Source: CBINFS01 sp966250015 (GTDB taxonomy: Bacteria > Bacteroidota > Rhodothermia > Rhodothermales > DASSAV01). Taken from it: a stretch of DNA of 64,000 nt. Positions 33,635 to 43,317 of the stretch are shown here, piece after piece. A program made the position numbers and the translations under genes. The notes under the pieces were generated by a model. That model was given only the letters and a program-made list of their open reading frames with translations. It made no database searches and had not been told where the DNA came from. The stretch's first letter is position 1. Every line of letters begins with the position of its first letter. Location: assembly GCA_966250015.1 (NCBI GenBank), contig CBINFS010000009.1:1-64000 (forward strand). The letters run 5' to 3'.

Positions 33635-35746
33635 ATGTCAATACCCGTCCGATCTTTGCTTCGTTTACTCTTTACCGTTCTATTTATGGCAGGGGCGACA
33701 ATTCAAACGGCCGGTGCGGCCGATGCGAGTAACCGCTCGACGCCTCCCGAGTGGGTTGCGGGGTCGATCGTAAAGCTCAAACAAGAGCTGGTGGCTCGGT
33801 ATGGTGAGAGCCAGCGGGGAAGAATCGAACGGGGACTCAGCCAGGTGGCCGGTTTCTGGCTAGAAGAGGACGGGAATGCTGCCGTCTTCGAGCAGTTCGT
33901 CCTCGAGCATTTTGCCGGTGACCCCGCTACCCTCGATGCCGTCTTTCAGCGATACCAGTTCCTGCTCGAGCAGCTCGACGGGCACATGCTGGAGATCATA
34001 CGGGCGTTCAGAACCCAGGCCGATCTCGATCTCGGGCCGATGCTGCCCCTCGACGGGATATTTGCCGGTTACGACCCATCATCGCACGTCAGCGACGACC
34101 TGTTCGAGAACAAGCTCGCCTTCGTGGTGCTCCTCAATTTCCCGCTCACCACACTTGATGAGCGCTTGCAGGAAGGAACGACGTGGACGCGCCGCCAGTG
34201 GGCGGAGGCGCGCCTGGCCGGACGATTCGGGCGACGGGTGCCTGCATCGGTCAACCTCGAAATGGCCCGCGCAACCTCCAGGGCCGAACAGTACATCTCA
34301 GAGTACAACATCTGGATGCACCACCTCGTGGATGGAGACGGACGACGGCTCTTCCCTCCCGGACTCCGCCTCCTTTCACACTGGAACCTTCGCGACCAGA
34401 TAAAGGCGGATTACGTAGATGGCGAGGACGCCCTTGCCAGGCAGCGGACGATTGCCAAAGTGATGGAGCGCATCGTCACCCAGACCATTCCGGGGGTGGT
34501 GATCGATAACCCACACGTCGACTGGAACCCGTTCACTAACGAAGTCAGCCCATCTACCGTAAAAGATTCCGAGCTTCCATTACCGCCGGATCTTACCGTT
34601 ACGAACGCTCCCGAGCCGGACACGCGGTATGCGGTGCTGAAGGAGACGTTTCTCGCCGCGAAAAAGGTAGATCCATACTCCCCCACTGCACCAACGTTGA
34701 TCAAACGTCGATTCGACGAAGACCGTGAGATTCCCGAAGAACGCGTTCGGCAGATGCTGATTGACGTCGTCTCGTCTCCGCTCGTGGCCGAAGTTGGGAA
34801 ACTCATACAAACCCGGTTGGGAAGGCCACTCGAGCCATTCGACATCTGGTACAACGGCTTCCGTCCCCGTTCGAAGTACACGGAAAGCGAGCTCGACGAG
34901 ATCGTTTCCAGTAGATACCCGAACGCCGAGGCCTTCAAGAACGACATCCCCAACATCCTGACCGGATTCGGGTGGAGTGAAGACCGTGCGCGCTACATCG
35001 CCGGCTTCATTGAAGTCGATCCCGCGCGTGGGTCGGGTCATGCGATGGGCGCCTCGATGCGGAGCGCCAGCGCCCGCCTGCGTACCCGCGTTGAAAAGTC
35101 CGGCATGAACTACAAGGGCTACAACATTGCCATCCATGAGCTCGGCCACAACGTGGAGCAGGTGCTGTCGCTGCACGACGTCGACTACTACACCTTGCAA
35201 GGGGTGCCGAACACCGCTTTTACCGAAGCCCTGGCCTTCGTCTTCCAGGCGCGCGACCTCGAACGGCTCGGCCTCACCGATTCGGATCCCCAGGCCGAAG
35301 CGCTCAAAACGTTGAATGACTTCTGGGGCACGTATGAGATTGCCGGCGTGGCGCTCGTCGACATGGCAGTCTGGCACTGGATGTACGACCATCCCGACGC
35401 CTCTCCTGCTGAGTTGAAAGAAGCCGTGCTGGGTATTGCGCGAGACGTCTGGAACCAGTACTACGCTCCCGTCTTCGGGGTAAAGGACGTCGTGCTGCTC
35501 GCCATCTACTCACACATGATCGACGGCCTGCTGTACCTGCCCGATTACCCCATCGGTCACCTGATCGCCCATCAGATTGAAGAGCAGATCAAATCCGCCC
35601 CCAGCGTCGCGACAGAGTTTGAACTTATGGTTAGGGCAGGCAGAATAGCGCCTGACCTGTGGATGAAAAACGCAACCGGATCGCCGGTCAGCGCGGATGC
35701 CTTGCTTCAAGCCACGGAACGGGCTTTAGCCATCGTAAACAGATAG
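33635..35746 (+). CDS. Large secreted zincin metallopeptidase of unnamed family
   Basis: A 703-residue exported protein (signal 1-28, ending AGA-A). A HELGH zinc motif is at residues 501-505 and a candidate third ligand, Glu 531, in TAFTEALAFVF, the spacing of M3-like (clan MA) peptidases. The remaining sequence is helical with few recognised domains and begins with a region rich in repeats of charged helices. It starts 35 bases after galM and may be cotranscribed. No close family name comes to mind; a peptidase role is well supported, substrate unknown. Confidence 0.7.
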   Translation: MSIPVRSLLRLLFTVLFMAGATIQTAGAADASNRSTPPEWVAGSIVKLKQELVARYGESQRGRIERGLSQVAGFWLEEDGNAAVFEQFVLEHFAGDPATLDAVFQRYQFLLEQLDGHMLEIIRAFRTQADLDLGPMLPLDGIFAGYDPSSHVSDDLFENKLAFVVLLNFPLTTLDERLQEGTTWTRRQWAEARLAGRFGRRVPASVNLEMARATSRAEQYISEYNIWMHHLVDGDGRRLFPPGLRLLSHWNLRDQIKADYVDGEDALARQRTIAKVMERIVTQTIPGVVIDNPHVDWNPFTNEVSPSTVKDSELPLPPDLTVTNAPEPDTRYAVLKETFLAAKKVDPYSPTAPTLIKRRFDEDREIPEERVRQMLIDVVSSPLVAEVGKLIQTRLGRPLEPFDIWYNGFRPRSKYTESELDEIVSSRYPNAEAFKNDIPNILTGFGWSEDRARYIAGFIEVDPARGSGHAMGASMRSASARLRTRVEKSGMNYKGYNIAIHELGHNVEQVLSLHDVDYYTLQGVPNTAFTEALAFVFQARDLERLGLTDSDPQAEALKTLNDFWGTYEIAGVALVDMAVWHWMYDHPDASPAELKEAVLGIARDVWNQYYAPVFGVKDVVLLAIYSHMIDGLLYLPDYPIGHLIAHQIEEQIKSAPSVATEFELMVRAGRIAPDLWMKNATGSPVSADALLQATERALAIVNR

Positions 35747-36016
35747 TCTATTACCCTCTATTTTTGCCTTTCTCAAATCAGGCGCTGGATATGTAAGCGC
35801 CATGTGAGCGGTTACGGCATTTCCGGGGATCAAGAATAGCGTGTAGCGCTTCACGTGCTATTCATGACACGAGTGTGCATCTGGTGAATCCGGCGGAACA
35901 GTGGATGGCTGATCTCCGCTTTAACAGACAACGGTATCTGAATTCCGTTTTAGCGTGCGCCGTTGATACCCTGGCGCTTCGCCGACCCGTTCCATCCGAT
36001 AGTGCCGACGACCGCC

Positions 36017-38557
36017 ATGAAACTGTTCCAACTCATCCTGTTTGCAGGCATCAGCTTTGTTATTAGTTACCCTGTTGCCGCACAGCAGAATACGGCTGCT
36101 CTGGGGCAGATCTCAGGAAACGTCGTACAGGATGAGACCGGCGAACCCGTCGTGTCAGCCACCATCGGCGTGTGGAATCAATCTGATTCGGTCCTCGTCA
36201 CAGGTACGATAACCGGAGCGGAAGGAGAGTTTGCCATAGCAGGGGTTAGGCCCGGCACGTACTACGTATCAGTCAGCTTTGTCGGCTCGGCTACCAAGAA
36301 CATTTCGGACGTCGTTATCGGACGGGATAACCTGCGGGTCGACCTGGGTACGATCCGGCTATCAGCCGACTTACACGAGCTTGGTGAGGTTGAAGTAGCC
36401 GCCGAGCGATCGACCGTCCAGTTTCAGATTGACCGGACAGTTTACAGCACTGCTGACACACCGATCGCCATCGGCGGTACGGCCACGAACGTTCTCGAGA
36501 CCATACCATCGCTCGACGTGGACGTGGATGGGAACATCAGCTTACGCGGGAGCGGCAACGTAGCCGTATTGATTAACGGGCGCCCGGCGCCGGTCAGCAG
36601 CGAATACATTGCTACGTACCTCCGCCAGCTTCCGGCGGGGGCAATCGACCGCGTCGAGGTCATACCCAACCCCTCCTCTCGTTATGAACCCGACGGAATG
36701 GGTGGGATTATCAATATCGTGCTCAAGGAAGACGTCGAGATGGGGTTTGGCGGTACGATCCTGGCCGGCGGCGACTCTCAGGGCGGGTACAATACCACCG
36801 GTACGTTTACCTTCGGCCGCGGTCCGCTCAACCTGACCGGCACCTACGGTTTTCGGCAGGAAGAGGGTTTTGGTGGCGGTACCAGCTTCCGCGTCAACCG
36901 GTATTCGGTGCCACTCACCTATTTCGATCAGTTCGAGGACGAGGATGAATCGGAAACTTCACACCTTTTCAATCTGGCGGCGGACTACCGACTTTCCAGC
37001 CGTACACTCCTGAATGCGTCGGCGCAGGTTGGCTACCAGGACGAACGAGGACAGGAGATCACCGACTTCTTCGAGCTCGACGCCACCCGCGATCCCATCA
37101 TCAGCTACGAACGTCTGATGGAAGAAGGAAGGACGGGGTTGAATACCGACTTTCGTGCCGGCCTGGAGCACAATTTCTCCGGATCCCCTGCCGCACAGCG
37201 GCCTGGTCCAAACCGGCGGCGTGGCCCGGGTGGTGGCGGAGGCGCAGCGCATTCGCTCACCGCTGAGTTCCGGATGAGCTTTTCGGACAACGACGGCGAC
37301 GAATTCTTTACCGAGCACCTGGCCGAAAGTGGAGACCTGCGAGAGCGGCAAAATGCCTTCACCGAAAACAACCGGCAGAGAGGATCACTCCAGCTCGATT
37401 ACGTTCTGCCGATCTCCGATTTCCGATTTGAAGCCGGCTACAAAGGAGACGTCGAGAAGTTGTATTCGGATCTGTACTCGGAAAGCGCGTCGGGGGACGA
37501 TCCGCTGTCGCCGGACGTCGGCCTGATCAACACGTTCGACTACGATCAGACCGTACACGCCCTTTACAGCCAGCTTGCCCGGCAGTGGGACTTCATCGGT
37601 GTGCAGCTCGGGCTCCGCGCCGAGCAGGCCAATACCACCTTTTTCTTACAAAACACGAACGAATCCTACGATAACGGCTATTTCAGCCTCTTCCCGAGCG
37701 CTTTTCTGACCGTCAACCTGAACCAGTCGAATATTCTGAGGGCGAGCTACAGCCGTCGTATCCACCGCCCACGGACCTGGTGGCTGAATCCGTTCCCCAG
37801 CTACGACGACCCGCTCAACATCCGGATCGGCAACCCGTACCTGAAACCGGAATACATCGACGCCTTCGAGTTTGGATACGTCCGGCACACCGGATGGGGC
37901 TCCGTCACGCTGACGCCGTACTACCGGCGCACCACCGACGTGATCAGACGCTATCAGGAGCTTCGAGACAATGGCGTGACGGTATGGACGACCGGCAATT
38001 TCGACACGTCCACCTCCTCCGGGCTCGAGCTGATCACCTCACTCGACGCCCGTTCCTTGCTGGAAGGTTTGAGCGGCTACGTCAGCATCGAAGGTTTCCG
38101 CATGGTCACCGACGGTTCCAACGTGAACACAGATTTCCAGAACAATGCCTTCGGATGGGGCGGCCGACTGAATGCGAGCTATGCCGCAGGAAACATCTTC
38201 GGTCTCGGAGACCTTTCCCTCCAGGGTACGTTCCGCTACCGCGCACCGATGAAGAGCGAGCAGGGACGCTCGGGGGCGTTCTCGTGGACCGACATCGCCC
38301 TGCGGCAGGCCCTGCTCAACGAAAGGGCCAGCCTCACGCTTCGCGTCCGTGACGTCTTCGGCACGGCGGGATTCCGAAACGTCATCGACCAGCCGAACAT
38401 CTACAATGAGTTCGAACGCGAGTTTGGCGCCCAGGCCATCAGCCTCACATTCTCGTACTCATTCGGCAAGATGAACGAACGGGATCGCCGCGATCGAAAC
38501 CGGCCCGACGATCGTGGTGAAGGCGGCGAAGAGTTCGAAATGGGCATGGAGAATTAA
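36017..38557 (+). CDS. TonB-dependent receptor-like outer-membrane beta-barrel protein
   Basis: An 846-residue outer-membrane protein. Signal peptide 1-25 (VAA-Q) is followed by a carboxypeptidase-regulatory-like domain (ISGNVVQDETGEPVVSATIGV), a plug region (VLETIPSLDVDVDGNISLRGSGNVAVLING) in which one finds IDRVEVIPNPSSRYEPDGMGG, and a long beta-barrel (the OMP_b-brl_3 group of Bacteroidetes). It probably imports a ligand or peptide with TonB, though no clear TonB box was located. The ATG at 36017 sets the signal peptide. Its end overlaps the convergent acyltransferase by 4 bases. Confidence 0.9.
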   Translation: MKLFQLILFAGISFVISYPVAAQQNTAALGQISGNVVQDETGEPVVSATIGVWNQSDSVLVTGTITGAEGEFAIAGVRPGTYYVSVSFVGSATKNISDVVIGRDNLRVDLGTIRLSADLHELGEVEVAAERSTVQFQIDRTVYSTADTPIAIGGTATNVLETIPSLDVDVDGNISLRGSGNVAVLINGRPAPVSSEYIATYLRQLPAGAIDRVEVIPNPSSRYEPDGMGGIINIVLKEDVEMGFGGTILAGGDSQGGYNTTGTFTFGRGPLNLTGTYGFRQEEGFGGGTSFRVNRYSVPLTYFDQFEDEDESETSHLFNLAADYRLSSRTLLNASAQVGYQDERGQEITDFFELDATRDPIISYERLMEEGRTGLNTDFRAGLEHNFSGSPAAQRPGPNRRRGPGGGGGAAHSLTAEFRMSFSDNDGDEFFTEHLAESGDLRERQNAFTENNRQRGSLQLDYVLPISDFRFEAGYKGDVEKLYSDLYSESASGDDPLSPDVGLINTFDYDQTVHALYSQLARQWDFIGVQLGLRAEQANTTFFLQNTNESYDNGYFSLFPSAFLTVNLNQSNILRASYSRRIHRPRTWWLNPFPSYDDPLNIRIGNPYLKPEYIDAFEFGYVRHTGWGSVTLTPYYRRTTDVIRRYQELRDNGVTVWTTGNFDTSTSSGLELITSLDARSLLEGLSGYVSIEGFRMVTDGSNVNTDFQNNAFGWGGRLNASYAAGNIFGLGDLSLQGTFRYRAPMKSEQGRSGAFSWTDIALRQALLNERASLTLRVRDVFGTAGFRNVIDQPNIYNEFEREFGAQAISLTFSYSFGKMNERDRRDRNRPDDRGEGGEEFEMGMEN

Positions 38558-39096
38558 TCCGTCGCCGGGCCAACTTTCTCTCCGGTTTCGGGATCGACTC
38601 GGGAGATAATCCGTGCCGGAACCCCACCGACCACGGTATAATCCGGCACGTCACGCGTGACGACGCTGCCCGCGGCGCAGAGAACACCACGTCCGATCGT
38701 GACGCCTTTTGTTATGGTGGTGTGTGCACCGGTCCAGCTTCCACGGCCGATACAGATCCGTTCACGTTGAGGTTGACCGAATCGGTAGCCCCCCTTCTCC
38801 ATCGTATGATCGCTCGAGGCAAGGACCGTATAGGGCCCCAGCATCACCGCATCCTCTATCACTATTCCTCCTATTCCCTGAATCCAACACCCGTGCGCAA
38901 GGTAGACGTCGTTCCCGATCTCTACATGTGCCGAGTTAACGACCATTGCAGTGTGCTCGATTTGAAAGTTCTTACCGCACCTCCTGAAGCATGGCCTCAC
39001 CAGAAAGCCCCTTAGCCGCATAACTGGAACCCAGTCCGGGAGCAGCCTGGTGAGCAGCATTACAAGATAAAACCAGAGGTATTTGAGCCGACGCAT
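38554..39096 (-). CDS. Hexapeptide-repeat acyltransferase (WcaF/maltose-acetyltransferase-like)
   Basis: A 180-residue left-handed beta-helix enzyme with repeats such as VEIGNDVYLAHGCWIQG and IVIEDAVMLGPYTVL, and the acetyl-CoA site in the C-terminal part (HTTITKGVTIGRGVL, then VVGGVPARII). The N-terminal 25 residues are hydrophobic-basic and may attach it to the membrane. It is the last gene of the second polysaccharide operon and probably acetylates a sugar residue of the repeat unit. Confidence 0.88.
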   Translation of the reverse strand: MRRLKYLWFYLVMLLTRLLPDWVPVMRLRGFLVRPCFRRCGKNFQIEHTAMVVNSAHVEIGNDVYLAHGCWIQGIGGIVIEDAVMLGPYTVLASSDHTMEKGGYRFGQPQRERICIGRGSWTGAHTTITKGVTIGRGVLCAAGSVVTRDVPDYTVVGGVPARIISRVDPETGEKVGPATD

Positions 39097-39129
39097 GATT
39101 ATGTCAACAAGTGGCTATTGCCCGACCGG

Positions 39130-40290
39130 CTAAATACTGTTCAAAATATCGACCACCTTATCGGCAAACTTATCGACGGTCATATTCTGCACCCGTGTAA
39201 AGCCGTTCGAAATGAGCCGCCTGCGGAGATCCCCGTTCTCGATGATGCGGGCCATCGCGCTCGCGAGGACCGCTGGATCTTTCGGTGGCACGAGCAAGCC
39301 GTCAACCCCATCCGTAACGCTCGTGGGGATACCACCTATGTTAGTGGAAACAACCGGTACGGAGGCAGCGCGCGCCTCGACCAGCACGCGCGGCGTACCC
39401 TCAGAGAGTGAAGGAAGCACAAACAGGTCGGCCTCTCGCATACTCTGACGGGCTTGTTCTCTCGTTTCGTGACCTACCCATTCGACCCGGTTACCTAATT
39501 GATACCGCTTTACCAGTTCATCTAGACGATTTTGGTAGGCGGCGTATCGCCCTCGTTCGCCAACGATACGTAGCACGGCAGGTCTACCGGTGTTCAACCG
39601 GGCGAAAGCCTCCAACAGATACTCGATACCTTTTTCAGGTCGAACGTAGGAGATGCACAGGATTTTGAGTGGATCAGCCAGGCACGTGTCTTCGCGCCGG
39701 AAAAAGTCGTCCGCGCAAAGTGTGGTCGATACGGTGACAAAACAATGATCCGAAGGGTGCCTCCGGGCGATCTCCTCGCCATTGCACAGGTATGCCGCCC
39801 GCGCTTTCTGATGACCACGATGCAGGCGATGCTCCCACCACAGCACGTAGGCCTTACCGGCGGTATCCTTGAGCCAACCGTCACGCCGGTGGCTGTTCAA
39901 TAAGGCCCACGGATTGCCTACCAACCAGTGGCAAACTGGCTTATTCTGCCGTGCACATTCTGAATAGATCACTTCAACCGCCGGCGTCAACACCCCTCGA
40001 ACGAATACGGCATCTGCCTTCGTAATGGCCGTTCGAAAAGCGCTGGCAAAAGTGTTTGAATGGCGGAGCCTATCCCACTTCGATACTTCGAATGGCAGGC
40101 CAACGAGACTGACGTTTTCTGGCAAGAGGTAGTCATGAGCAGGATTGGGGTGCGGACACTCGCTTACCGACAGGATGACCTCTCGATACCGCCGGGCAAA
40201 TGCGTGGATTACCGTACCGAAATGCCAGGCGGTATAGAACTGCCCATCTTTCACCACGACGCTGGATCCGCCCAGCACGGCAAGTCTCAT
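39130..40290 (-). CDS. Family 4 glycosyltransferase
   Basis: A 386-residue GT-B enzyme. The N-terminal half begins MRLAVLGGSSVVVKDGQFY; the C-terminal half has ILCISYVRPEKGIEYLLEAF, the LVLPSLSEGTPRVLVEA type E-x7-E region (here FVLPSLSEGTPRVLVEA) and the loop IGGIPTSVTDGVDG. The gene overlaps the upstream ligase/polymerase gene by 4 bases (ATG inside its stop region), which indicates translational coupling. It should add one sugar to the repeat unit; donor and linkage unknown. Confidence 0.9.
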   Translation of the reverse strand: MRLAVLGGSSVVVKDGQFYTAWHFGTVIHAFARRYREVILSVSECPHPNPAHDYLLPENVSLVGLPFEVSKWDRLRHSNTFASAFRTAITKADAVFVRGVLTPAVEVIYSECARQNKPVCHWLVGNPWALLNSHRRDGWLKDTAGKAYVLWWEHRLHRGHQKARAAYLCNGEEIARRHPSDHCFVTVSTTLCADDFFRREDTCLADPLKILCISYVRPEKGIEYLLEAFARLNTGRPAVLRIVGERGRYAAYQNRLDELVKRYQLGNRVEWVGHETREQARQSMREADLFVLPSLSEGTPRVLVEARAASVPVVSTNIGGIPTSVTDGVDGLLVPPKDPAVLASAMARIIENGDLRRRLISNGFTRVQNMTVDKFADKVVDILNSI

Positions 40291-41765
40291 GGACGAAGGC
40301 TCCTGCTGTTTTCTTGTACTTTACCCGCCTGGTTCTCGCTTAAAATACGATTTCCCGTTGCCGTATGAAGATAGGCTGCTTCAACCAGAATGAAACACAA
40401 TATTACCGGAAACCAGAACAGGCGAGTTTGCAGTGCCGAGCTCTTGTTGAGCTGCAAAAACACGTAAAACCACATCATCATGGCCGCCAGTCGAAAGTCC
40501 GGATCTCGAATCCTGAAAGCCTTCCAGCCCAACCCTACCGTTGCAAACAGCAGTAGAATCAGCCCCACGACATTCACCTGAATGAGAGTCGAAACAAACG
40601 TATTGTGCGCTTCATTCCCATAGCCCATAGGTACGGCGCCCAGCTCGTTGTCCGTACCAGGTCCCGCCCCAATTGGGTTTGAAAGGTACCATCTGAAGGC
40701 TTCTACCCAGTAGCCGTAACGGATATTGGATGACACCTCATCCGTGCTTTCGACAAACCCGAAGACGCGATCTGCGAGACTGCCACCGATCAATCCGCCG
40801 TTCCTGGCGTGCAGCAACCCTCCTCCAAGGACGAGAAGTATCGACGCACCTAGAATCCAATATTTGTAGAACTTGCGCCCGCTCGTCAAGGCATACGCAA
40901 GGATTATGCAAAGCGGAATGCCCCAGATCACCGAGCGCGTTCCGGTTCGTAAGATCGCAAGGAACGTCACTGCAAGACCGGGCGGGAGTAACAGCTTGAT
41001 AAGCCTTCCCTTACCGATGTGGATGTACCCCAGGGCGGCCATGAAGCTTACCCCCAGCATATTGCTCATCGAGTTTATTCCCAATCCATCGTAGGTAAGC
41101 CTGACGGAGCTTCCCGACCTCAGCGCACCCGGTCCAAATAACATAAAAATGGCGCCGCATATTCCAACTATCGCCTGGCCCAGGCAGACTCCAGTCACCC
41201 GGTCCGATCGGCCAAGCAATACAACCATGGGAAAAGCAACCACACAGAGGAGGGAGAGCTGAATGACGTACTCGAACGATTCCTGGCTCGGATGAAATAC
41301 GAGCATGACCCAGTACCACCCCGTAAGTCCCGTGAGTATGTAGATGAAAGGGCGGGTTTCGGTTGGAAGGATTTTTCTCGTTAAGAACAGTGGACCGCAA
41401 ACGATTAACAACAGAACGGGCAGCAGTCTGCCCGGTGTGAAGGCCGCCCTACCCGTAATCGCCGTGATAATCTGATCGGGGACGAACAGGATAAGCGTTA
41501 TCAATGCACCAACGGCAGGCCTTGTATTGAAGAGAATAACGACAGTAAAGGCCGCGATTGTAATCCCGAGAATTCTGTCAATAAATAAGAACGAGAGGGC
41601 GGCTAAAATGCAACCCGTTAATAGCACATAGTTTAGATGGTGCGGAAGTGACAGTCGCCACCGAGGCTTGTCCCACCAGTTTTGCAGGTGAAGATCCTTC
41701 GTTCCGGACAGGCCTTTACACTGGCCCCGGCAATATTTCAAAAACCGGAAGTGTTGCATCTTCAT
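40287..41765 (-). CDS. O-antigen ligase/polymerase-like membrane protein (second Wzy)
   Basis: A 492-residue protein with about 10-12 membrane spans and a large hydrophilic loop around residues 330-375 containing RVFGFVESTDEVSSNIRYGYW and GYGNEAHNTFVSTLIQ, the H-N-x-F pattern of the O-antigen ligase/Wzy family. It would polymerise or ligate repeat units in the periplasm. It lies between the Wzx flippase and the glycosyltransferase of the second operon. No separate ligase for LPS is visible, so a ligase role is possible. Confidence 0.85.
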   Translation of the reverse strand: MKMQHFRFLKYCRGQCKGLSGTKDLHLQNWWDKPRWRLSLPHHLNYVLLTGCILAALSFLFIDRILGITIAAFTVVILFNTRPAVGALITLILFVPDQIITAITGRAAFTPGRLLPVLLLIVCGPLFLTRKILPTETRPFIYILTGLTGWYWVMLVFHPSQESFEYVIQLSLLCVVAFPMVVLLGRSDRVTGVCLGQAIVGICGAIFMLFGPGALRSGSSVRLTYDGLGINSMSNMLGVSFMAALGYIHIGKGRLIKLLLPPGLAVTFLAILRTGTRSVIWGIPLCIILAYALTSGRKFYKYWILGASILLVLGGGLLHARNGGLIGGSLADRVFGFVESTDEVSSNIRYGYWVEAFRWYLSNPIGAGPGTDNELGAVPMGYGNEAHNTFVSTLIQVNVVGLILLLFATVGLGWKAFRIRDPDFRLAAMMMWFYVFLQLNKSSALQTRLFWFPVILCFILVEAAYLHTATGNRILSENQAGKVQENSRSLRP

Positions 41766-41862
41766 GCCGGGAAAGCATGGTTCCTAGATGCCCTTCTCCC
41801 TCACCCCATACACTTCCTGCACGTTTATTACTTCCTCATATAATCCTGTCGTGTGCTTCCCG

Positions 41863-43167
41863 CTATCCCACCGGTTCCAGTCGGCTAAATATGCTAAAGA
41901 GCGGCGACCAGTCCGACAGCCTGAATCGGAGAACGTCCCGTAAGTTCATCTTGCTGAACCGGCAGAACCACCCCAAAAGCAAGGCCGAGCTGACGCAATA
42001 CCCGGCAATTGCCGCCCACACCGCTCCGTGAACACCGATACGCGGCAACAACAGCCACAAAAAGACGCCATTAACCAGCACGCTGGCCAGTACGGCGAAT
42101 GAAACCAGACCAGGTCTGTTGGTACCTGCCAGATAGGGCATAAACAGCTTGCAACCAGAACGAACGGCAAACCCAATCGCCAGCAACCGGATGATCGGAA
42201 CGGCGGGTAAAAATGCCGGCGACAAAAAGAACCGGACGAGCGGTTCTGCCCAGACGACGATCGGGATCAATACCAAAACGCTGAGCAGGAAAGATATCCT
42301 TGCACTCCGGGCAATCGTTTCAGCCCGCCCCGTAAGACCGTCCTCCGCCACGCGAGGTAGCAAAACCATTCCCAGCGAATCCGGAATGAACCCTATTCGG
42401 CTAACTGCGGAAAAGGCCACGGCGAACCAACCGATCTCCTGAGCACCAACAAAGAAAGCCAGAAAAATCGTCCCGAGCTGAACGTTAGCCAGGTTGGCAA
42501 TCTTACCGAAGTAATCCCGCACGCCATAGTTAACCAGCAGCGCCGTGCTTCTTCTTTCCGGCCAGGACCATCTATATCCAGCCGATCGATGGTAATAAAC
42601 CAGGAGCCCGCCTGCCGCAATCAGCCAGCTAATTGCCTGCGCCCATATCGCGCCATAAACGCCCAGTCCGAGAAAGGGTATGAATACCCCTGCAGCGATC
42701 AACAACGTGAGCGAGTTAACCGACGTAAACGTGGTATAGGCGAAAAATCGTTTTATCCCCGTCAGAACGCGAATGAGGGAACGATAGAGGAGGTGCAGGG
42801 GAATTAGCAGAAGACTCAACTGGAAAGCGGCCGGTTCTGCCCTGGAGAAGTAAGCAAGCGGGGCTTTGAGCGCCAGCCACCCGAAAGCCATCCCCATAAG
42901 ACCCGTTCCGAGCGATAGTACAATCGCATTCGATAGGCCCTGCGACAGGCTTAGCCTGCGTGACGCCACCATGTAGGCGGAAGCGGTGTCGGTGCCGACT
43001 TCCACCGCCACACCGATCACCAGGGCAAATGCGAGGCAAACTGCGTATGCGCCTCTCCCCTCGGGTTCGAGGTACCGTGCCAGCACGACCTGCACGGCAA
43101 GAATGACGACGGCGTTACCGAGGCTGGACGTGAACGACCAGAACAGATCACGAAGACCTTTTGTCAT
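41863..43167 (-). CDS. Polysaccharide flippase (second Wzx)
   Basis: A 434-residue MOP-type membrane protein with about 12-14 hydrophobic helices. It starts MTKGLRDLFWSFTSSLGNAVVILAVQ with the typical ARYLEPEGRGAYAV in the first loop. The ATG at 43167 was chosen because the first helix begins there; the upstream frame is not membrane-like. It is normal in GC content, in contrast to the first flippase at 871-2190, and not closely similar to it, so the two operons make separate products. Confidence 0.88.
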   Translation of the reverse strand: MTKGLRDLFWSFTSSLGNAVVILAVQVVLARYLEPEGRGAYAVCLAFALVIGVAVEVGTDTASAYMVASRRLSLSQGLSNAIVLSLGTGLMGMAFGWLALKAPLAYFSRAEPAAFQLSLLLIPLHLLYRSLIRVLTGIKRFFAYTTFTSVNSLTLLIAAGVFIPFLGLGVYGAIWAQAISWLIAAGGLLVYYHRSAGYRWSWPERRSTALLVNYGVRDYFGKIANLANVQLGTIFLAFFVGAQEIGWFAVAFSAVSRIGFIPDSLGMVLLPRVAEDGLTGRAETIARSARISFLLSVLVLIPIVVWAEPLVRFFLSPAFLPAVPIIRLLAIGFAVRSGCKLFMPYLAGTNRPGLVSFAVLASVLVNGVFLWLLLPRIGVHGAVWAAIAGYCVSSALLLGWFCRFSKMNLRDVLRFRLSDWSPLFSIFSRLEPVG

Positions 43168-43317
43168 CGCGTTGTGACCCGGAAAGGATATGAGGCCAGC
43201 AACACGGTACAGACGTGCCCTCTCACAGCCGCATAGTACAACCGGGTATGGACCGGCGCAATAGCTCCTTACCAACAAACCCCGGTATCCCGAACCGGTT
43301 GGATAGAAAGAGAAGTG

